Of a DNA stretch of 64,000 nucleotides, positions 23,799-32,400 are shown piece by piece; positions within the stretch are counted from its first letter, which is position 1, and each line of letters starts with the position of its first letter. The notes below the pieces were generated by a model. That model ran no database searches. It had not been told where the DNA came from and saw only the letters and a list, made by a program, of their open reading frames with translations. The stretch comes from Elusimicrobiota bacterium (GTDB taxonomy: Bacteria > Elusimicrobiota > Elusimicrobia > UBA1565 > UBA9628). Made by a program: the position numbers and the translations under genes. The stretch is taken from NCBI GenBank assembly GCA_003151975.1, contig PLZD01000041.1:335-64334 (forward strand), read 5' to 3'.

Positions 23799-24374
23799 TC
23801 AAAATTCTCGGCTCAGCAGAACTAGGCCCACCAACGCAAAGCAAATCGCGGCGGCCTTCTTGAGGGCGGCGGGCTTAAGCCAGTCCTTCATCTTGGCGCC
23901 CAAAATCACCGCAAGTCCCGTCGCCGCCCAGAGGGCCAGCACGGCGGAGCAAAAGATCGTGCCCGGGGCGCCGAACTTGGCGACCAGGGCCGCCGTCGAG
24001 AACTGCGTCAAATCGCCCCATTCGGCCGCGAAGATCACGACGAAAGCCGCGACGGCGTCCTGCCAAAATCCCGCGGCCGCCTTTCCCTCGTTGGCCGCGT
24101 CGTCATCCTCGTCGCGGCGCCGCCACATGGAGACCGCCAGGATCAGAAATAATATTCCCGCGCCCGCGTGCACCCAGCGTCCAGGAAGAAGGTTTAGCAG
24201 TCTGCCGCATGTCACTGCAACGACAGTCTGCACGAGAAACGCGGCGGCCGCGCCGCAGAAAACGGCCGAAGGCCGTCGGCGCGTCGCCATCAAGATGGAA
24301 GCGAAAGCGGTCTTGTCGGGAAGCTCGGCGAGGAAAGTGACCGCGAAGGTCGAGCCGAAGAGCGGCCAGTTCAA
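23799..24374 (-). CDS. GDT1/TMEM165 (UPF0016) family cation transporter
   Basis: 191 aa with six membrane helices in two repeats. Each repeat has the family motif: AELPDKTAF near residue 17 and AAEWGDLTQF near 118 (ExGD[KR][TS]). Relatives export Mn2+ or exchange Ca2+ for protons; in bacteria MneA/MntX-like Mn export is best supported. Starts on an ATGA overlap with the upstream HD-GYP gene. Confidence 0.8.
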   Translation of the reverse strand: MNWPLFGSTFAVTFLAELPDKTAFASILMATRRRPSAVFCGAAAAFLVQTVVAVTCGRLLNLLPGRWVHAGAGILFLILAVSMWRRRDEDDDAANEGKAAAGFWQDAVAAFVVIFAAEWGDLTQFSTAALVAKFGAPGTIFCSAVLALWAATGLAVILGAKMKDWLKPAALKKAAAICFALVGLVLLSREF

Positions 24375-25558
24375 ATGTGCGGGTGCTGATCGACGGGTTT
24401 TATCACCGTGTCCGGGAAGGCTTCTTTCAACGCCTCGTCCTCGAGGATGCGCCGGTTCTCCTCTTCCATCGCGGCCACGATGTCGTCGAAGCTTTTGAAC
24501 AAGCAGTCGATGACCGCAGGATCAAAGAGCTTGCCCTCTTGCCCGCGGATATAAGTCTTGGCGTCCTCGACGGTCCAGGCGCCCTTGTAGACGCGCTTTG
24601 AGACGAGCGCATCGAAGACGTCGGCGACCGAGACGATGCGCGCCTCGATCGGGATTCCCTCGCCCTTGAGCGCGTAGGGATAGCCCGTGCCGTCGTAGTG
24701 CTCGTGGTGGGCGATGGCGATCTTCGCGGCCAGGCGCAGCAGACGAGACTCGGCGTTGACGAGCATCTGGCTGCCGTAGATCGTGTGGCGCTTCATCTCT
24801 TCGTACTCGACGTCCTCGAGCTTGCCCGGCTTGCGCAGGATCGAATCGGGGATGGCCACCTTGCCGATGTCATGGAGCGGGCTCGCGTAGCGGATGTCCT
24901 CGGCTTCCTGATAGGTCATGCCCATCGCGGAGGCGAGTATGCCCGAGAAGCGGCTCATGCGGCGCAGATGGCGGCCGGTGTCCTTCTGGTCCCGGAACTC
25001 CGCGACAAGAGCCATGCGATAGATCGTCTCGAGATGGGAGCGTCGCAGATCCTCGTAGAGGGTCGCATTTTCGATGAAGGACGCGGCCATCGTCGCGAGT
25101 ATGCGAAGCAGGCCCTCATCCTCGTCGGTGAAAGCGCCTTTTCCCTTGTTCAGGACCTCGAAGACGCCGACCGCCTTTCCGTCTCGTCCTTTCAACGGGA
25201 CCGCAAGGACGGAACGGGTCTGATAGCCGGTGATGCGGTCGAGATCCTGGGTAAATCTCGTGTCCCGATATGCGTCGCGGATGTTCACGGCGGAACCCGT
25301 CTTGGCGACAAAGCCCGCGATGCCCTGGCCCATCGGGATGCGCAGGACCTTCTCTTCCATGCCGAGCGCGACTTTGGTCCAGAGCTCTCCTTTATAAGAG
25401 TCGACCAGGAACACCGAGCAGCGGTCCGCGTTGAGTATGTGCCGCACCTCTTCCGCGATGATGGTCAGAAGCGCGTCGAGCCTGGTTTCGGCCGCGATCA
25501 GGCGGCCGAATCGGGAGAGGAGGGTCTGGCGCTTCTCAAGCTCTTGTCGTCTTCCCAT
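24371..25558 (-). CDS. GAF domain plus HD-GYP cyclic-di-GMP phosphodiesterase
   Basis: 395 aa. A GAF domain (residues ~20-165, ADRCSVFLVDSYKGELWTKVALG) senses a ligand or redox signal; an HD-GYP domain follows with HDIGKVAIPD (~230), the second histidine pair in IAHHEHYDGTGYP (~287) and a conserved late DVFDALVSKR. All metal ligands look intact, so it should hydrolyse c-di-GMP, affecting motility or the exopolysaccharide genes further along. Overlaps the upstream Fe-S gene by 23 nt. Confidence 0.88.
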   Translation of the reverse strand: MGRRQELEKRQTLLSRFGRLIAAETRLDALLTIIAEEVRHILNADRCSVFLVDSYKGELWTKVALGMEEKVLRIPMGQGIAGFVAKTGSAVNIRDAYRDTRFTQDLDRITGYQTRSVLAVPLKGRDGKAVGVFEVLNKGKGAFTDEDEGLLRILATMAASFIENATLYEDLRRSHLETIYRMALVAEFRDQKDTGRHLRRMSRFSGILASAMGMTYQEAEDIRYASPLHDIGKVAIPDSILRKPGKLEDVEYEEMKRHTIYGSQMLVNAESRLLRLAAKIAIAHHEHYDGTGYPYALKGEGIPIEARIVSVADVFDALVSKRVYKGAWTVEDAKTYIRGQEGKLFDPAVIDCLFKSFDDIVAAMEEENRRILEDEALKEAFPDTVIKPVDQHPHI

Positions 25559-26834
25559 GAAGCTCGTGTTTTCCCTGAGAAAGCCGCAGCGCGATGAATT
25601 CGCTGAGGTGCATCACGTGGCCCTGAGGATAGTATTTCTTCAATCCGTGGGCAAGCTGGATAAGGCACGAGGTCGAGCTCGTTAAAACGAGCTCCGCGCG
25701 CGAGACGGCGATCTTCGAGATTTTTCGCACCAGAACTTCGTTTGACAGCTCCGGATTGACGAACGAGAAGGCGCCAGCCCCGCCGCAGCAGACGTCGGAT
25801 TCGGGAAGCTCGTGAAAAGAATCTCCGCACGCCTTTTTCAATAACGCCTTGGGGGTCCTCAAACCTTGGCCGTGGCAGGCGCGGCACGATTCGTGGTAGG
25901 TCACGGCTTTCGCGGTCCCCTCCGGCAATTCGCAGTCCGCGAATTCCTCGACGGCGTCGCGGACTTTATCGGAAAAGGCCTCCGCGCGCTGCCGCCAGGC
26001 GATCTCGCCGGAAAACAGCTGCGGATAGCTCTTAAGATGCGCGACGCAAGAAGAGCAGTCGGCCACGACGGGCAAGTTCTTCCCGCGCTTTTCGTGAGCC
26101 TCGATGGCGCGCTTGGCCAAAGTCCTAGCGTCATCAATCGAGCCGTAATTGTAGCTCAGCAATCCGCAGCAGCCATTATCGAGAAACGCACCGGGTCCGC
26201 GCAGAGCCTCGAGCGACTTGACGGTCGCCAAACCGACCCGCGGGTAGAGATAGTTCGGGCCGCACGCCGCGAAATAAAGCCACTCCGGATTCTCGCTCCA
26301 TTGTTTCCGGCGCAGCTTCTCGAAAAGAAATCCGTACGGCGCTTCGCGCACGTGCGCGTCGGCCTCGACGAGCGCGTCGAAGCCGAGCAAACGCAGCAGC
26401 GGCGCGAAGAGCTTGGGCAAGCCCATGCGCTTGGCGGCGTACGCGCATTTGAGCAGGACGGCCAGCACGGAGGGATGCTCGATCAAGAGCCAGCTCAAAA
26501 GCCGCACGAGCGCCGGCGGCTCCTCGGCGAGCTTGCGTCGGCCCTCGAGCACGATGTCGGCCGTGGGCACGTGGGCGTAGCACGCCGTCGAGCAGGCGCC
26601 GCAGAGCAGGCAGGTCGAAAGGGCCTCCTGCGCGGCGGAGGGGTCCTTGAGCTTGCCCTCCATCAGCTGGCGCACGAGCTGGTTGCGGCCGCGCGCCGAG
26701 TGAGACTCGCGCCCCGTTGCGACGTAGGTCGGGCAGGCCTGCTCGCAGTAGCCGCAGCGGCTGCACTGGCTGGCGGCGTCGTATGTGGAGCGCTCGCCGA
26801 GGTCGGTGATCAAGCGGCCGAGTTCGGGAGCCAT
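25536..26834 (-). CDS. Glycolate/lactate oxidase iron-sulfur subunit (GlcF-like)
   Basis: 432 aa. Two 4Fe-4S ferredoxin motifs: CSRCGYCEQACPTY (residues ~23-36) and CLLCGACSTACYAHVP (~74-89). Two CCG domains follow (NGCCGLLSYN and VCCGGAGAF), each with the Cys-Cys-Gly that binds a further cluster or heterodisulfide. Such subunits pass electrons from a flavoprotein (GlcD/GlcE) to quinone. The matching flavoprotein is 2.2 kb away at 28189, so the complex is encoded in split fashion. Confidence 0.82.
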   Translation of the reverse strand: MAPELGRLITDLGERSTYDAASQCSRCGYCEQACPTYVATGRESHSARGRNQLVRQLMEGKLKDPSAAQEALSTCLLCGACSTACYAHVPTADIVLEGRRKLAEEPPALVRLLSWLLIEHPSVLAVLLKCAYAAKRMGLPKLFAPLLRLLGFDALVEADAHVREAPYGFLFEKLRRKQWSENPEWLYFAACGPNYLYPRVGLATVKSLEALRGPGAFLDNGCCGLLSYNYGSIDDARTLAKRAIEAHEKRGKNLPVVADCSSCVAHLKSYPQLFSGEIAWRQRAEAFSDKVRDAVEEFADCELPEGTAKAVTYHESCRACHGQGLRTPKALLKKACGDSFHELPESDVCCGGAGAFSFVNPELSNEVLVRKISKIAVSRAELVLTSSTSCLIQLAHGLKKYYPQGHVMHLSEFIALRLSQGKHELHGKTTRA

Positions 26835-26840
26835 GAATTC

Positions 26841-26846
26841 ATTATA
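26841..26846 (-). promoter_or_regulatory. -10 box (TATAAT), leaderless spacing
   Basis: Reads TATAAT on the minus strand and ends 6 nt before the ATG at 26834 (intervening GAATTC). No ribosome site. Confidence 0.6.
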
Positions 26847-26864
26847 GCAACGCCGGACCCCGCG

Positions 26865-27299
26865 CTACGGCTTGGTCGCTATCAAATGCGCGTCCGTAGG
26901 CGTCAGCTCCACCTTCCCCTTGCCGATCTCGTCGCCGCGCAGGATGACCTTCGCCGAGATCTGGTCGTAAAAAATCCTGCTGCTATGATGATATTCCTGA
27001 GAGAAGACGCCGCAGGCCTCGATCTTTTCTCCCTCGACAAACGGAGGCTTGCCGTAGCCGAACACCTTCACTTTGTCCTCTCCCTCGGAAACCCAGATCG
27101 TGAAGTACGGATGCGCGTGGCGCGAGACCTTCGTGAACAAGGTCGATGTCTTGCCCGCGACGCAGCAGAACTTGCGGTCGAAAGCAGCCTTGTTCTTCAG
27201 GAGAGAAGCGATCGGCGTGATCTCCTCGGCCGCCAACGAGCCCGCGGCCAGAAAGAGACTCGCAAGCAAAATGAAGCCGCCGACCCTTTGGGAGGACAT
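26865..27299 (-). CDS. Secreted OB-fold-like small protein
   Basis: 144 aa, signal peptide 1-23. A short cysteine pair (FCCVAGKTS) precedes strands FTIWVSEGEDKVKVFGYGKPPFVEGEKIEACGVF, an arrangement seen in small nucleic-acid-binding-type OB folds that are secreted. Weak ribosome site GGGAG before the ATG. No catalytic motif. Function unknown. Confidence 0.5.
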   Translation of the reverse strand: MSSQRVGGFILLASLFLAAGSLAAEEITPIASLLKNKAAFDRKFCCVAGKTSTLFTKVSRHAHPYFTIWVSEGEDKVKVFGYGKPPFVEGEKIEACGVFSQEYHHSSRIFYDQISAKVILRGDEIGKGKVELTPTDAHLIATKP

Positions 27300-27346
27300 G
27301 GCACTCCCAGGGTAATCCCTGACCGGAAAAATATCAAGGCTTTTGA

Positions 27347-27352
27347 TAGAAT
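27347..27352 (+). promoter_or_regulatory. -10 box (TAGAAT), leaderless spacing
   Basis: TAGAAT ends 6 nt before the ATG at 27359; no ribosome site lies between. Confidence 0.5.
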
Positions 27353-27358
27353 GAAGCC

Positions 27359-28192
27359 ATGCTGTGGACCTTGCTTTTCCTGCTGAACCTGCCGGCGCGC
27401 GCGGCCCAAACGCGCCTTCCGTTCCAGAAGATCATGATCGTGGTCTTCGAGAACACCGACTACGAGCACGCGCTGGCCAGGCCCTTCTTCGGCAAGCTCG
27501 CCAAGGAAGGCGCGCTTCTGACCGGCTATTACGCCGTGTCGCATCCGTCCCAGCCCAATTATATCGCGATGGTCGCCGGCGACACGCTGGGAGTCGACTC
27601 CGACGGCAACATAGACCTCGACGACGTCAACCTCGCCGACCGGCTCGACGCCAAGAAGAAGACCTGGAAGATTTACGCCGACGACTACCCCGGCGGCTGC
27701 TTCTTGAAGTCGCGCTCCGGCAAGTACGCGCGCAAGCACGTGCCCCTATTAAGCTTTAAGGACGTCACTGGAGATCCCGCGCGCTGCGCCAACATCGTCA
27801 ACTCGTCCCAACTCGCCGCCGACGTCAAGGCGGGCGCCTTGCCCGATTTCTCGATGTACATCCCCAACCTCAACCACGACGGCCACGACACCGGGCCCGA
27901 GTTCGCCGACAAGTGGTACGCGCAGACCTTCGGCCCGCTGATCGCGGACCCCGAATTCATGCGCGGTTTGCTGATCGTCACGACCTTCGACGAGGACGAG
28001 GACGCCGGCGGCGACAATAGGGTCTACACCTCGCTCTACGGCGCGGGCGTGCTGCGCGGAGCCGTCTCGGCGTTGAAATACGACCACTACAGCTTGGTGC
28101 GTCTGGTCGAAGACGCCTTCGGGCTGAGCACGCTCGGCCGCAACGATGCGGCGGCCTCGCCCGTCGAAGACGTCTGGCAGACGGCTCGTTAA
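27359..28192 (+). CDS. Secreted phosphoesterase (acid phosphatase / phospholipase C family)
   Basis: 277 aa, signal peptide 1-15. Family motifs in order: MIVVFENTDYEHA (nucleophile region with Glu-Asn), SHPSQPNYIAMVAGDT, PNLNHDGHD and TTFDEDEDAGGDN, which hold the metal-binding Asp, Asn and His residues. It probably releases phosphate from organic esters in the periplasm. Its TAA stop shares TTAA with the stop of the convergent GlcD-GlcE fusion. Confidence 0.8.
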   Translation: MLWTLLFLLNLPARAAQTRLPFQKIMIVVFENTDYEHALARPFFGKLAKEGALLTGYYAVSHPSQPNYIAMVAGDTLGVDSDGNIDLDDVNLADRLDAKKKTWKIYADDYPGGCFLKSRSGKYARKHVPLLSFKDVTGDPARCANIVNSSQLAADVKAGALPDFSMYIPNLNHDGHDTGPEFADKWYAQTFGPLIADPEFMRGLLIVTTFDEDEDAGGDNRVYTSLYGAGVLRGAVSALKYDHYSLVRLVEDAFGLSTLGRNDAAASPVEDVWQTAR

Positions 28193-30186
28193 GCGAAAAG
28201 CCAGGGATTGAGCAGGTTCTTGGGATCGAAGGCCCGCTTGATCGCGCGGTGCCACGGACCGGGAGTGAAAGGCTTCGGTGCCGGATCAGCGGATAATTTT
28301 TCCTGAGGACGACCGTAGATCTTGAAAGTAACGTCGAGGATCACGCCGAGAGTCCCCCACGAACCGAGAACCAACCGCGGCGCGTCGTAGCCGGCGACGT
28401 TCTTGACGACCTTGCCGCCCAGTTCGACGACGGAGCCGTCGGCGAGCAGAAGGCGCATGCCGAGCAAATCGTCCCGCAGACTGGGCTGAGCTTTGGACGC
28501 GAGCAGGCCGCCGAGCGTGCCGCCGCAGTCCGGCAGACGTATGAAGCAGCCTTCCCTTCTTAACGCCATGTGAAGTTCGTAAGGCGAAATCCCGGACTCA
28601 ACCGTGATCGTGAAATTCTTTTTATCCAGATCGATGATGTGATTTAAGGAAGTTGTTCGCAGCGCGGCGAGGCCTTCGGCCTCGTCGCGCCACCGAGAGC
28701 CGCTTCCGATGATTTGCATCGCGCGGTTCTCGGCAGCATGCTGTCGTAGTTTTTGAACGAGGTGCTCGGCTTCTTCGGACAGCTTCGGTGACGGCGGTTT
28801 GATGTAAGTCCGTCCCGATTTGTTGTCGGCGAGAGGGAAGAGCTTGTCCGGATTAGCTAAATTCTCCGGATCGATTTCCCGCTTGATCCTCCGGAACAAA
28901 TCCAAAGTCTCCGGAGTAAAGAGCCAAGCCATCGCGTCGCGCTTGTCGACGCCGATGCCGTGCTCGCCAGACAAGGAGCCGCCCAGTTCCACGCACGCCT
29001 GCAGGATCTCGTGTCCGGCGGCCTTGACGCGCGCGGTCTCTTCCAAGTCTCGTTCATCGTAAGCGATGTTCGGATGGATGTTGCCGTCGCCCGCGTGGAA
29101 CAGAAGCCCCGCGCGCAGCTTATATTTCGCCGTGATCTCTTGAATGCGCCGCACGACTTCCGGCAGCTTATCGCGCGGCACGACGCCGTCCTCGACCATC
29201 ACGTTGGGCGCCAGCCGCGCCATCGCGGCGTACGCTCCGCGGCGGCCTTCCCAAAGCTTTTCGCGCTGCGCCTCATCCTTAGCCGAGCGCACCTCGGAGG
29301 CGCCGTGCTTGCGGCAGAGGGCTTCGACGCTCTCGGAGTCCGCGGCGACGACCACCGCATCGCCGTCGAGCTCGATGAGCAGGACGGCCTCGGTCTTGGG
29401 ATAGCCCGCGTTCGAGTACGCCTCGACGGATTCGACCGTCGTGCGGTCGAGCGCCTCGAGCACGCGCGGCACGATGCCCGCGGCGACGATCGCGGAGACG
29501 CATTCGACGGCGGCGTCGATCGAACCGAAGCCCGCCAAAATGGTGCGAATGTCCTTTGGAATCGGCAAAATCTTGAGCCAGGCTTTGACGATGATGCCGA
29601 GCGTGCCCTCCGCGCCGACCAGCAGCGAGGCGAGCTCCGGGCCGCCCTCGGCCAAATCGAATTTCTGCAGGCTGCCGTCGGGCATGACCGCCTCGACGGC
29701 GAGCATGTGGTTGGTCGTGGTCCCGTACTTGAGGCAGCGCGGGCCGCCTGCGTTCTCGGAGAGATTTCCGCCCAAGGTCGAGACCTTGAAGCTGGCGGGA
29801 TCGGGCGCGTAGAAGAAACCGGCTTTCTCGAGTTCCTGCTGAAGATGGAGGTTGACCACGCCGGGCTCCACCATCGCGAAGCGCGCCTTCGTGTCGACGG
29901 CAAGTATCCGGTTGAGCCGCGCGAGCGCGATCATCACGCCCCCTTTGAGCGGTATGCAGCCGCCCGAGAGATTGGTGCCGGCGCCGCGCGCGGTGAACGG
30001 GACCTTGTGCTTGGCGCACCACTGCACGGCGCGGCGCACTTCGGCGGCGTCCTTGGCCAGCACGACGGCGTCGGGGCGAGCCCGGTCGAGCGCGCCGTCA
30101 TAGGAGTAGGCCGCCAAGTCCGCTTCTTCGGCGAGCAAGGAGCCGGGGTGCAGGACTTCCTCGAGGGACTCCAGGCTCCGGATCAC
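28189..30186 (-). CDS. GlcD-GlcE fusion: FAD-linked glycolate/lactate oxidase
   Basis: 665 aa from GTG 30186, which overlaps the kinase stop as GTGA; the frame stays open upstream but that part is a shadow of the kinase gene. Residues ~1-460 form a complete GlcD: PCMH FAD-binding domain (ARGAGTNLSGGCIP) and FAD-oxidase C-terminal domain (HAGDGNIHPNI, GEHGIGVDK). Residues ~480-665 form a GlcE-like FAD domain (IIGSGSRW, LGGLLASKAQ, KNVAGYDAPRLVLGSWGTLG, and FDPKNLLNPW at the end). In E. coli GlcD and GlcE are separate proteins. The fused flavoprotein should work with the GlcF-like subunit at 25536. Confidence 0.85.
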   Translation of the reverse strand: MIRSLESLEEVLHPGSLLAEEADLAAYSYDGALDRARPDAVVLAKDAAEVRRAVQWCAKHKVPFTARGAGTNLSGGCIPLKGGVMIALARLNRILAVDTKARFAMVEPGVVNLHLQQELEKAGFFYAPDPASFKVSTLGGNLSENAGGPRCLKYGTTTNHMLAVEAVMPDGSLQKFDLAEGGPELASLLVGAEGTLGIIVKAWLKILPIPKDIRTILAGFGSIDAAVECVSAIVAAGIVPRVLEALDRTTVESVEAYSNAGYPKTEAVLLIELDGDAVVVAADSESVEALCRKHGASEVRSAKDEAQREKLWEGRRGAYAAMARLAPNVMVEDGVVPRDKLPEVVRRIQEITAKYKLRAGLLFHAGDGNIHPNIAYDERDLEETARVKAAGHEILQACVELGGSLSGEHGIGVDKRDAMAWLFTPETLDLFRRIKREIDPENLANPDKLFPLADNKSGRTYIKPPSPKLSEEAEHLVQKLRQHAAENRAMQIIGSGSRWRDEAEGLAALRTTSLNHIIDLDKKNFTITVESGISPYELHMALRREGCFIRLPDCGGTLGGLLASKAQPSLRDDLLGMRLLLADGSVVELGGKVVKNVAGYDAPRLVLGSWGTLGVILDVTFKIYGRPQEKLSADPAPKPFTPGPWHRAIKRAFDPKNLLNPWLFA

Positions 30187-32399
30187 TGCTTGGGCTTGGG
30201 CGGAGGCGTCTGGGTCACGCCGGGCGCCGGCGTCGGCATCGGCGTCGGAGTTGGAAGCGGCGTCGGACGCGGCGTCGGCATTGGGGCCGGCGGCGGCGTC
30301 TGCAGCTGGGCCGGCAGCGGCGTCGGGATGGGCGTTTGGGAGGGCGCCTGGAGGCCCGACGGCGGCGTCGGCGGGCCGGTGAATGGAATCGGCGTCGCGG
30401 GCGCAGCCGCGGGAGGCTTGGCCGCCGCGGCGGGAGCCGCAGGAGTGGCGGCCACCGGAGCGTTTTTCGGAACGGGCAAGGTGAAGAAGAAGCGCGAACC
30501 GACTCCGTACTCGGACTCGATGCCGATATCGCCGCCGTGCATCTGGACAATTTCTCGGGAAATCTTCAACCCTAATCCGAAGCCGGCCTTGCGCATGGCC
30601 TGGGCTTCCTGAGTTTGGAAGAACCGCTCCCAAACGCGCGGTATGTCTTCCTTCTTGATGCCGATGCCGGTGTCGATGACGCTGACCGTGATCAGCTCGG
30701 GCGTCGGGTCGACGCGGATGGTGACGGAGCCGCCTTCCTTCGTGTACTGGATGCCGTTGGTGCAGAGGTTCTGGATCACTTGGCCGATACGCGCGGCGTC
30801 GCCGGCCAAGACCGGCAAAGTGGGCGGGACCTGCACGCCGAAGATGATCTTGCGCTGCTGCGCGACGACGTCGATGCGGGAGCGCACCTCGCCGACGACC
30901 GAGGCCAGGTCCAAGGTCCCCATGTTGACGCGCAGTTTTCCGGATTCGATCGCCGCCAAATCGACGAGGTCCGAGATCAGCGTGTTGAGCGTCTTGGCGG
31001 CGCTGTGGATGTGCGAGGCGCACTTGAGCTCGTTGGGCAGGTCCTTGAGGCGCATGCCGAGGACCTCCGAGTAGCCGAGGATGGCGGTCAGCGGATTTTT
31101 TACGTCGTGCGCGACCATCGCGAAGAATTTCTTCTGGAAGCCGTTGACTTGCTCGAGCTGGACCTTCTGCTCCTGGGTCTCCTTGAGCAGGCGCGCGTTT
31201 TCCTGGATCAGGAAGCGTCGCTCGAGACCTTTCTTGACCTCATAGAGAAGCTGGGCCGGCTGGACCGGCTTGATGATCGCGGCGTCCAGACCGAGGCTCG
31301 AGGCTTGGGCCACGGCCTGCAGCGCGGTCGGCAGCGGGTGCGGCTCGATCATCAGGATGATCGCCAGCGTCTCGTCCTGCTCGCGCAGCTTCTTGCACAA
31401 GTCCAAGGAGGAAGTCTGCACGAAGGCCAGCGGCAGGCCGCAGACGACGAGGTTGAACTGGCCCTTCGTGGCCAGCTTCAAGGCTCCCTCGCCGTCGGAG
31501 ACGGTGGCGACTTCATAGCCGCTCGGTCCCAGGATCTGCACAAACGAGTCCATGACCGGCTTGTTGTTGTCGACGAGCAGGATCTTGGGCTTCTCGAGCC
31601 GCCCCGCGACGACGTGGCTCGCCTCCGCGAGTATGCCCGCCGCCTGGCCGACCTGCTCGCGCATCAGAGTGGCCGGGAAATTCGAGCGCAGGAAGCGCAC
31701 GGCGTCGCCCTTGCTGTCGATGCCGGCGATGAAGTAGCAGGCGACCCCGGGAACGACTTCGCGCAGACGAACGTCGACGGCCTCCGCCTCGGCCAAGGTT
31801 CCGCGATGCAGGACGACGACCACGCTTCCAGCCCGCGGGGCCGACTCTTCGGCGTCGGCGTCGCCGCCGAGCTTCTGCCAAAAACTCTTGGGCTTGGTGA
31901 TCGGCGCCTCGCGCGACGCCGGGTTCGACTGCAGCAGAAAATCCGCCAAGCCCACCGTTGAATCGAGCGAAGCCGCCTGGACGCCGGCCTGCTGGAGGCC
32001 GCTCTGCGGGGCGCGGCTGGCGTAGAGCGACTGGTCGACGAAGAAGACGATGGACTTGTTGACGGCCCTGACCTGGTCCGCGAAGCCCGGCGGCAGCGGC
32101 CAGGGCACTTGGCGCAAGGGCAGGTCCTCGGTCGGAGAGATCGTGCCCAGCGTCTCGAGCAGGAGCAGGTGGAAGTTCTTCTTCTGCTTGTGAACGGAGA
32201 GCAGGGACTCGCGCTCCGCGTGAGGTATGCGCGAATAATCCACGATCACGCCGGTGAATTCCTCGGTGCCCAGCTTGACGGCCGCGTCGCGCACGAAGGG
32301 CACCGAGCAAACTTCGAACTTGCGCGCCGCCATCGAGGGCGTCAGTTCGTTGAGGAGCCCCTTGTCGTTGGTGACGACGAGAATTTGTCCCTTGGCCAT
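30183..32399 (-). CDS. Soluble hybrid histidine kinase with degenerate receivers and a Pro/Thr tail
   Basis: 738 aa, no membrane segment. Residues 1-120 are receiver-like; ~270-390 is a second receiver-like domain whose phospho-acceptor position is Gly321 (VVCGLP), though Asp277 and Lys377 remain. A coiled coil leads to the HisKA domain with His431 in AHDVKNPL, then HATPase_c with the N box (QNLCTNGIQYT), DTGIGI and GFGLGL. Residues ~655-738 are a Pro/Thr/Ala-rich tail unusual for a cytoplasmic kinase. Fourth gene of a five-gene metabolic operon, overlapped by the GlcD-GlcE start. It probably autophosphorylates; the partner regulator is not next to it. Confidence 0.82.
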   Translation of the reverse strand: MAKGQILVVTNDKGLLNELTPSMAARKFEVCSVPFVRDAAVKLGTEEFTGVIVDYSRIPHAERESLLSVHKQKKNFHLLLLETLGTISPTEDLPLRQVPWPLPPGFADQVRAVNKSIVFFVDQSLYASRAPQSGLQQAGVQAASLDSTVGLADFLLQSNPASREAPITKPKSFWQKLGGDADAEESAPRAGSVVVVLHRGTLAEAEAVDVRLREVVPGVACYFIAGIDSKGDAVRFLRSNFPATLMREQVGQAAGILAEASHVVAGRLEKPKILLVDNNKPVMDSFVQILGPSGYEVATVSDGEGALKLATKGQFNLVVCGLPLAFVQTSSLDLCKKLREQDETLAIILMIEPHPLPTALQAVAQASSLGLDAAIIKPVQPAQLLYEVKKGLERRFLIQENARLLKETQEQKVQLEQVNGFQKKFFAMVAHDVKNPLTAILGYSEVLGMRLKDLPNELKCASHIHSAAKTLNTLISDLVDLAAIESGKLRVNMGTLDLASVVGEVRSRIDVVAQQRKIIFGVQVPPTLPVLAGDAARIGQVIQNLCTNGIQYTKEGGSVTIRVDPTPELITVSVIDTGIGIKKEDIPRVWERFFQTQEAQAMRKAGFGLGLKISREIVQMHGGDIGIESEYGVGSRFFFTLPVPKNAPVAATPAAPAAAAKPPAAAPATPIPFTGPPTPPSGLQAPSQTPIPTPLPAQLQTPPPAPMPTPRPTPLPTPTPMPTPAPGVTQTPPPKPKQ
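30207..30345 (-). repeat. Low-complexity GGCGTCGGC-type coding repeat
   Basis: Imperfect repetitions of GGCGTCGGN on the plus strand encode the Pro-Thr-Pro tail of the kinase on the minus strand. It is a codon-level repeat, not spaced like a CRISPR array. Confidence 0.6.
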
Positions 32400-32400
32400 G

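Noticed and set aside
30207-30345. Possible CRISPR-like short repeats
   Set aside because: Irregular 6-9 nt codon repeats with no spacers of constant length; they encode the Pro/Thr tail.
28960-30612. Long plus-strand open frame (550 codons) opposite the GlcD-GlcE gene
   Set aside because: Mirror of a GC-rich gene; no domain, signal or ribosome site, and the protein on the other strand is unmistakable.
30187-31023. Upstream extension of the GlcD-GlcE frame
   Set aside because: It lies in the kinase gene in another frame; the GTGA overlap at 30183-30186 is a better start.
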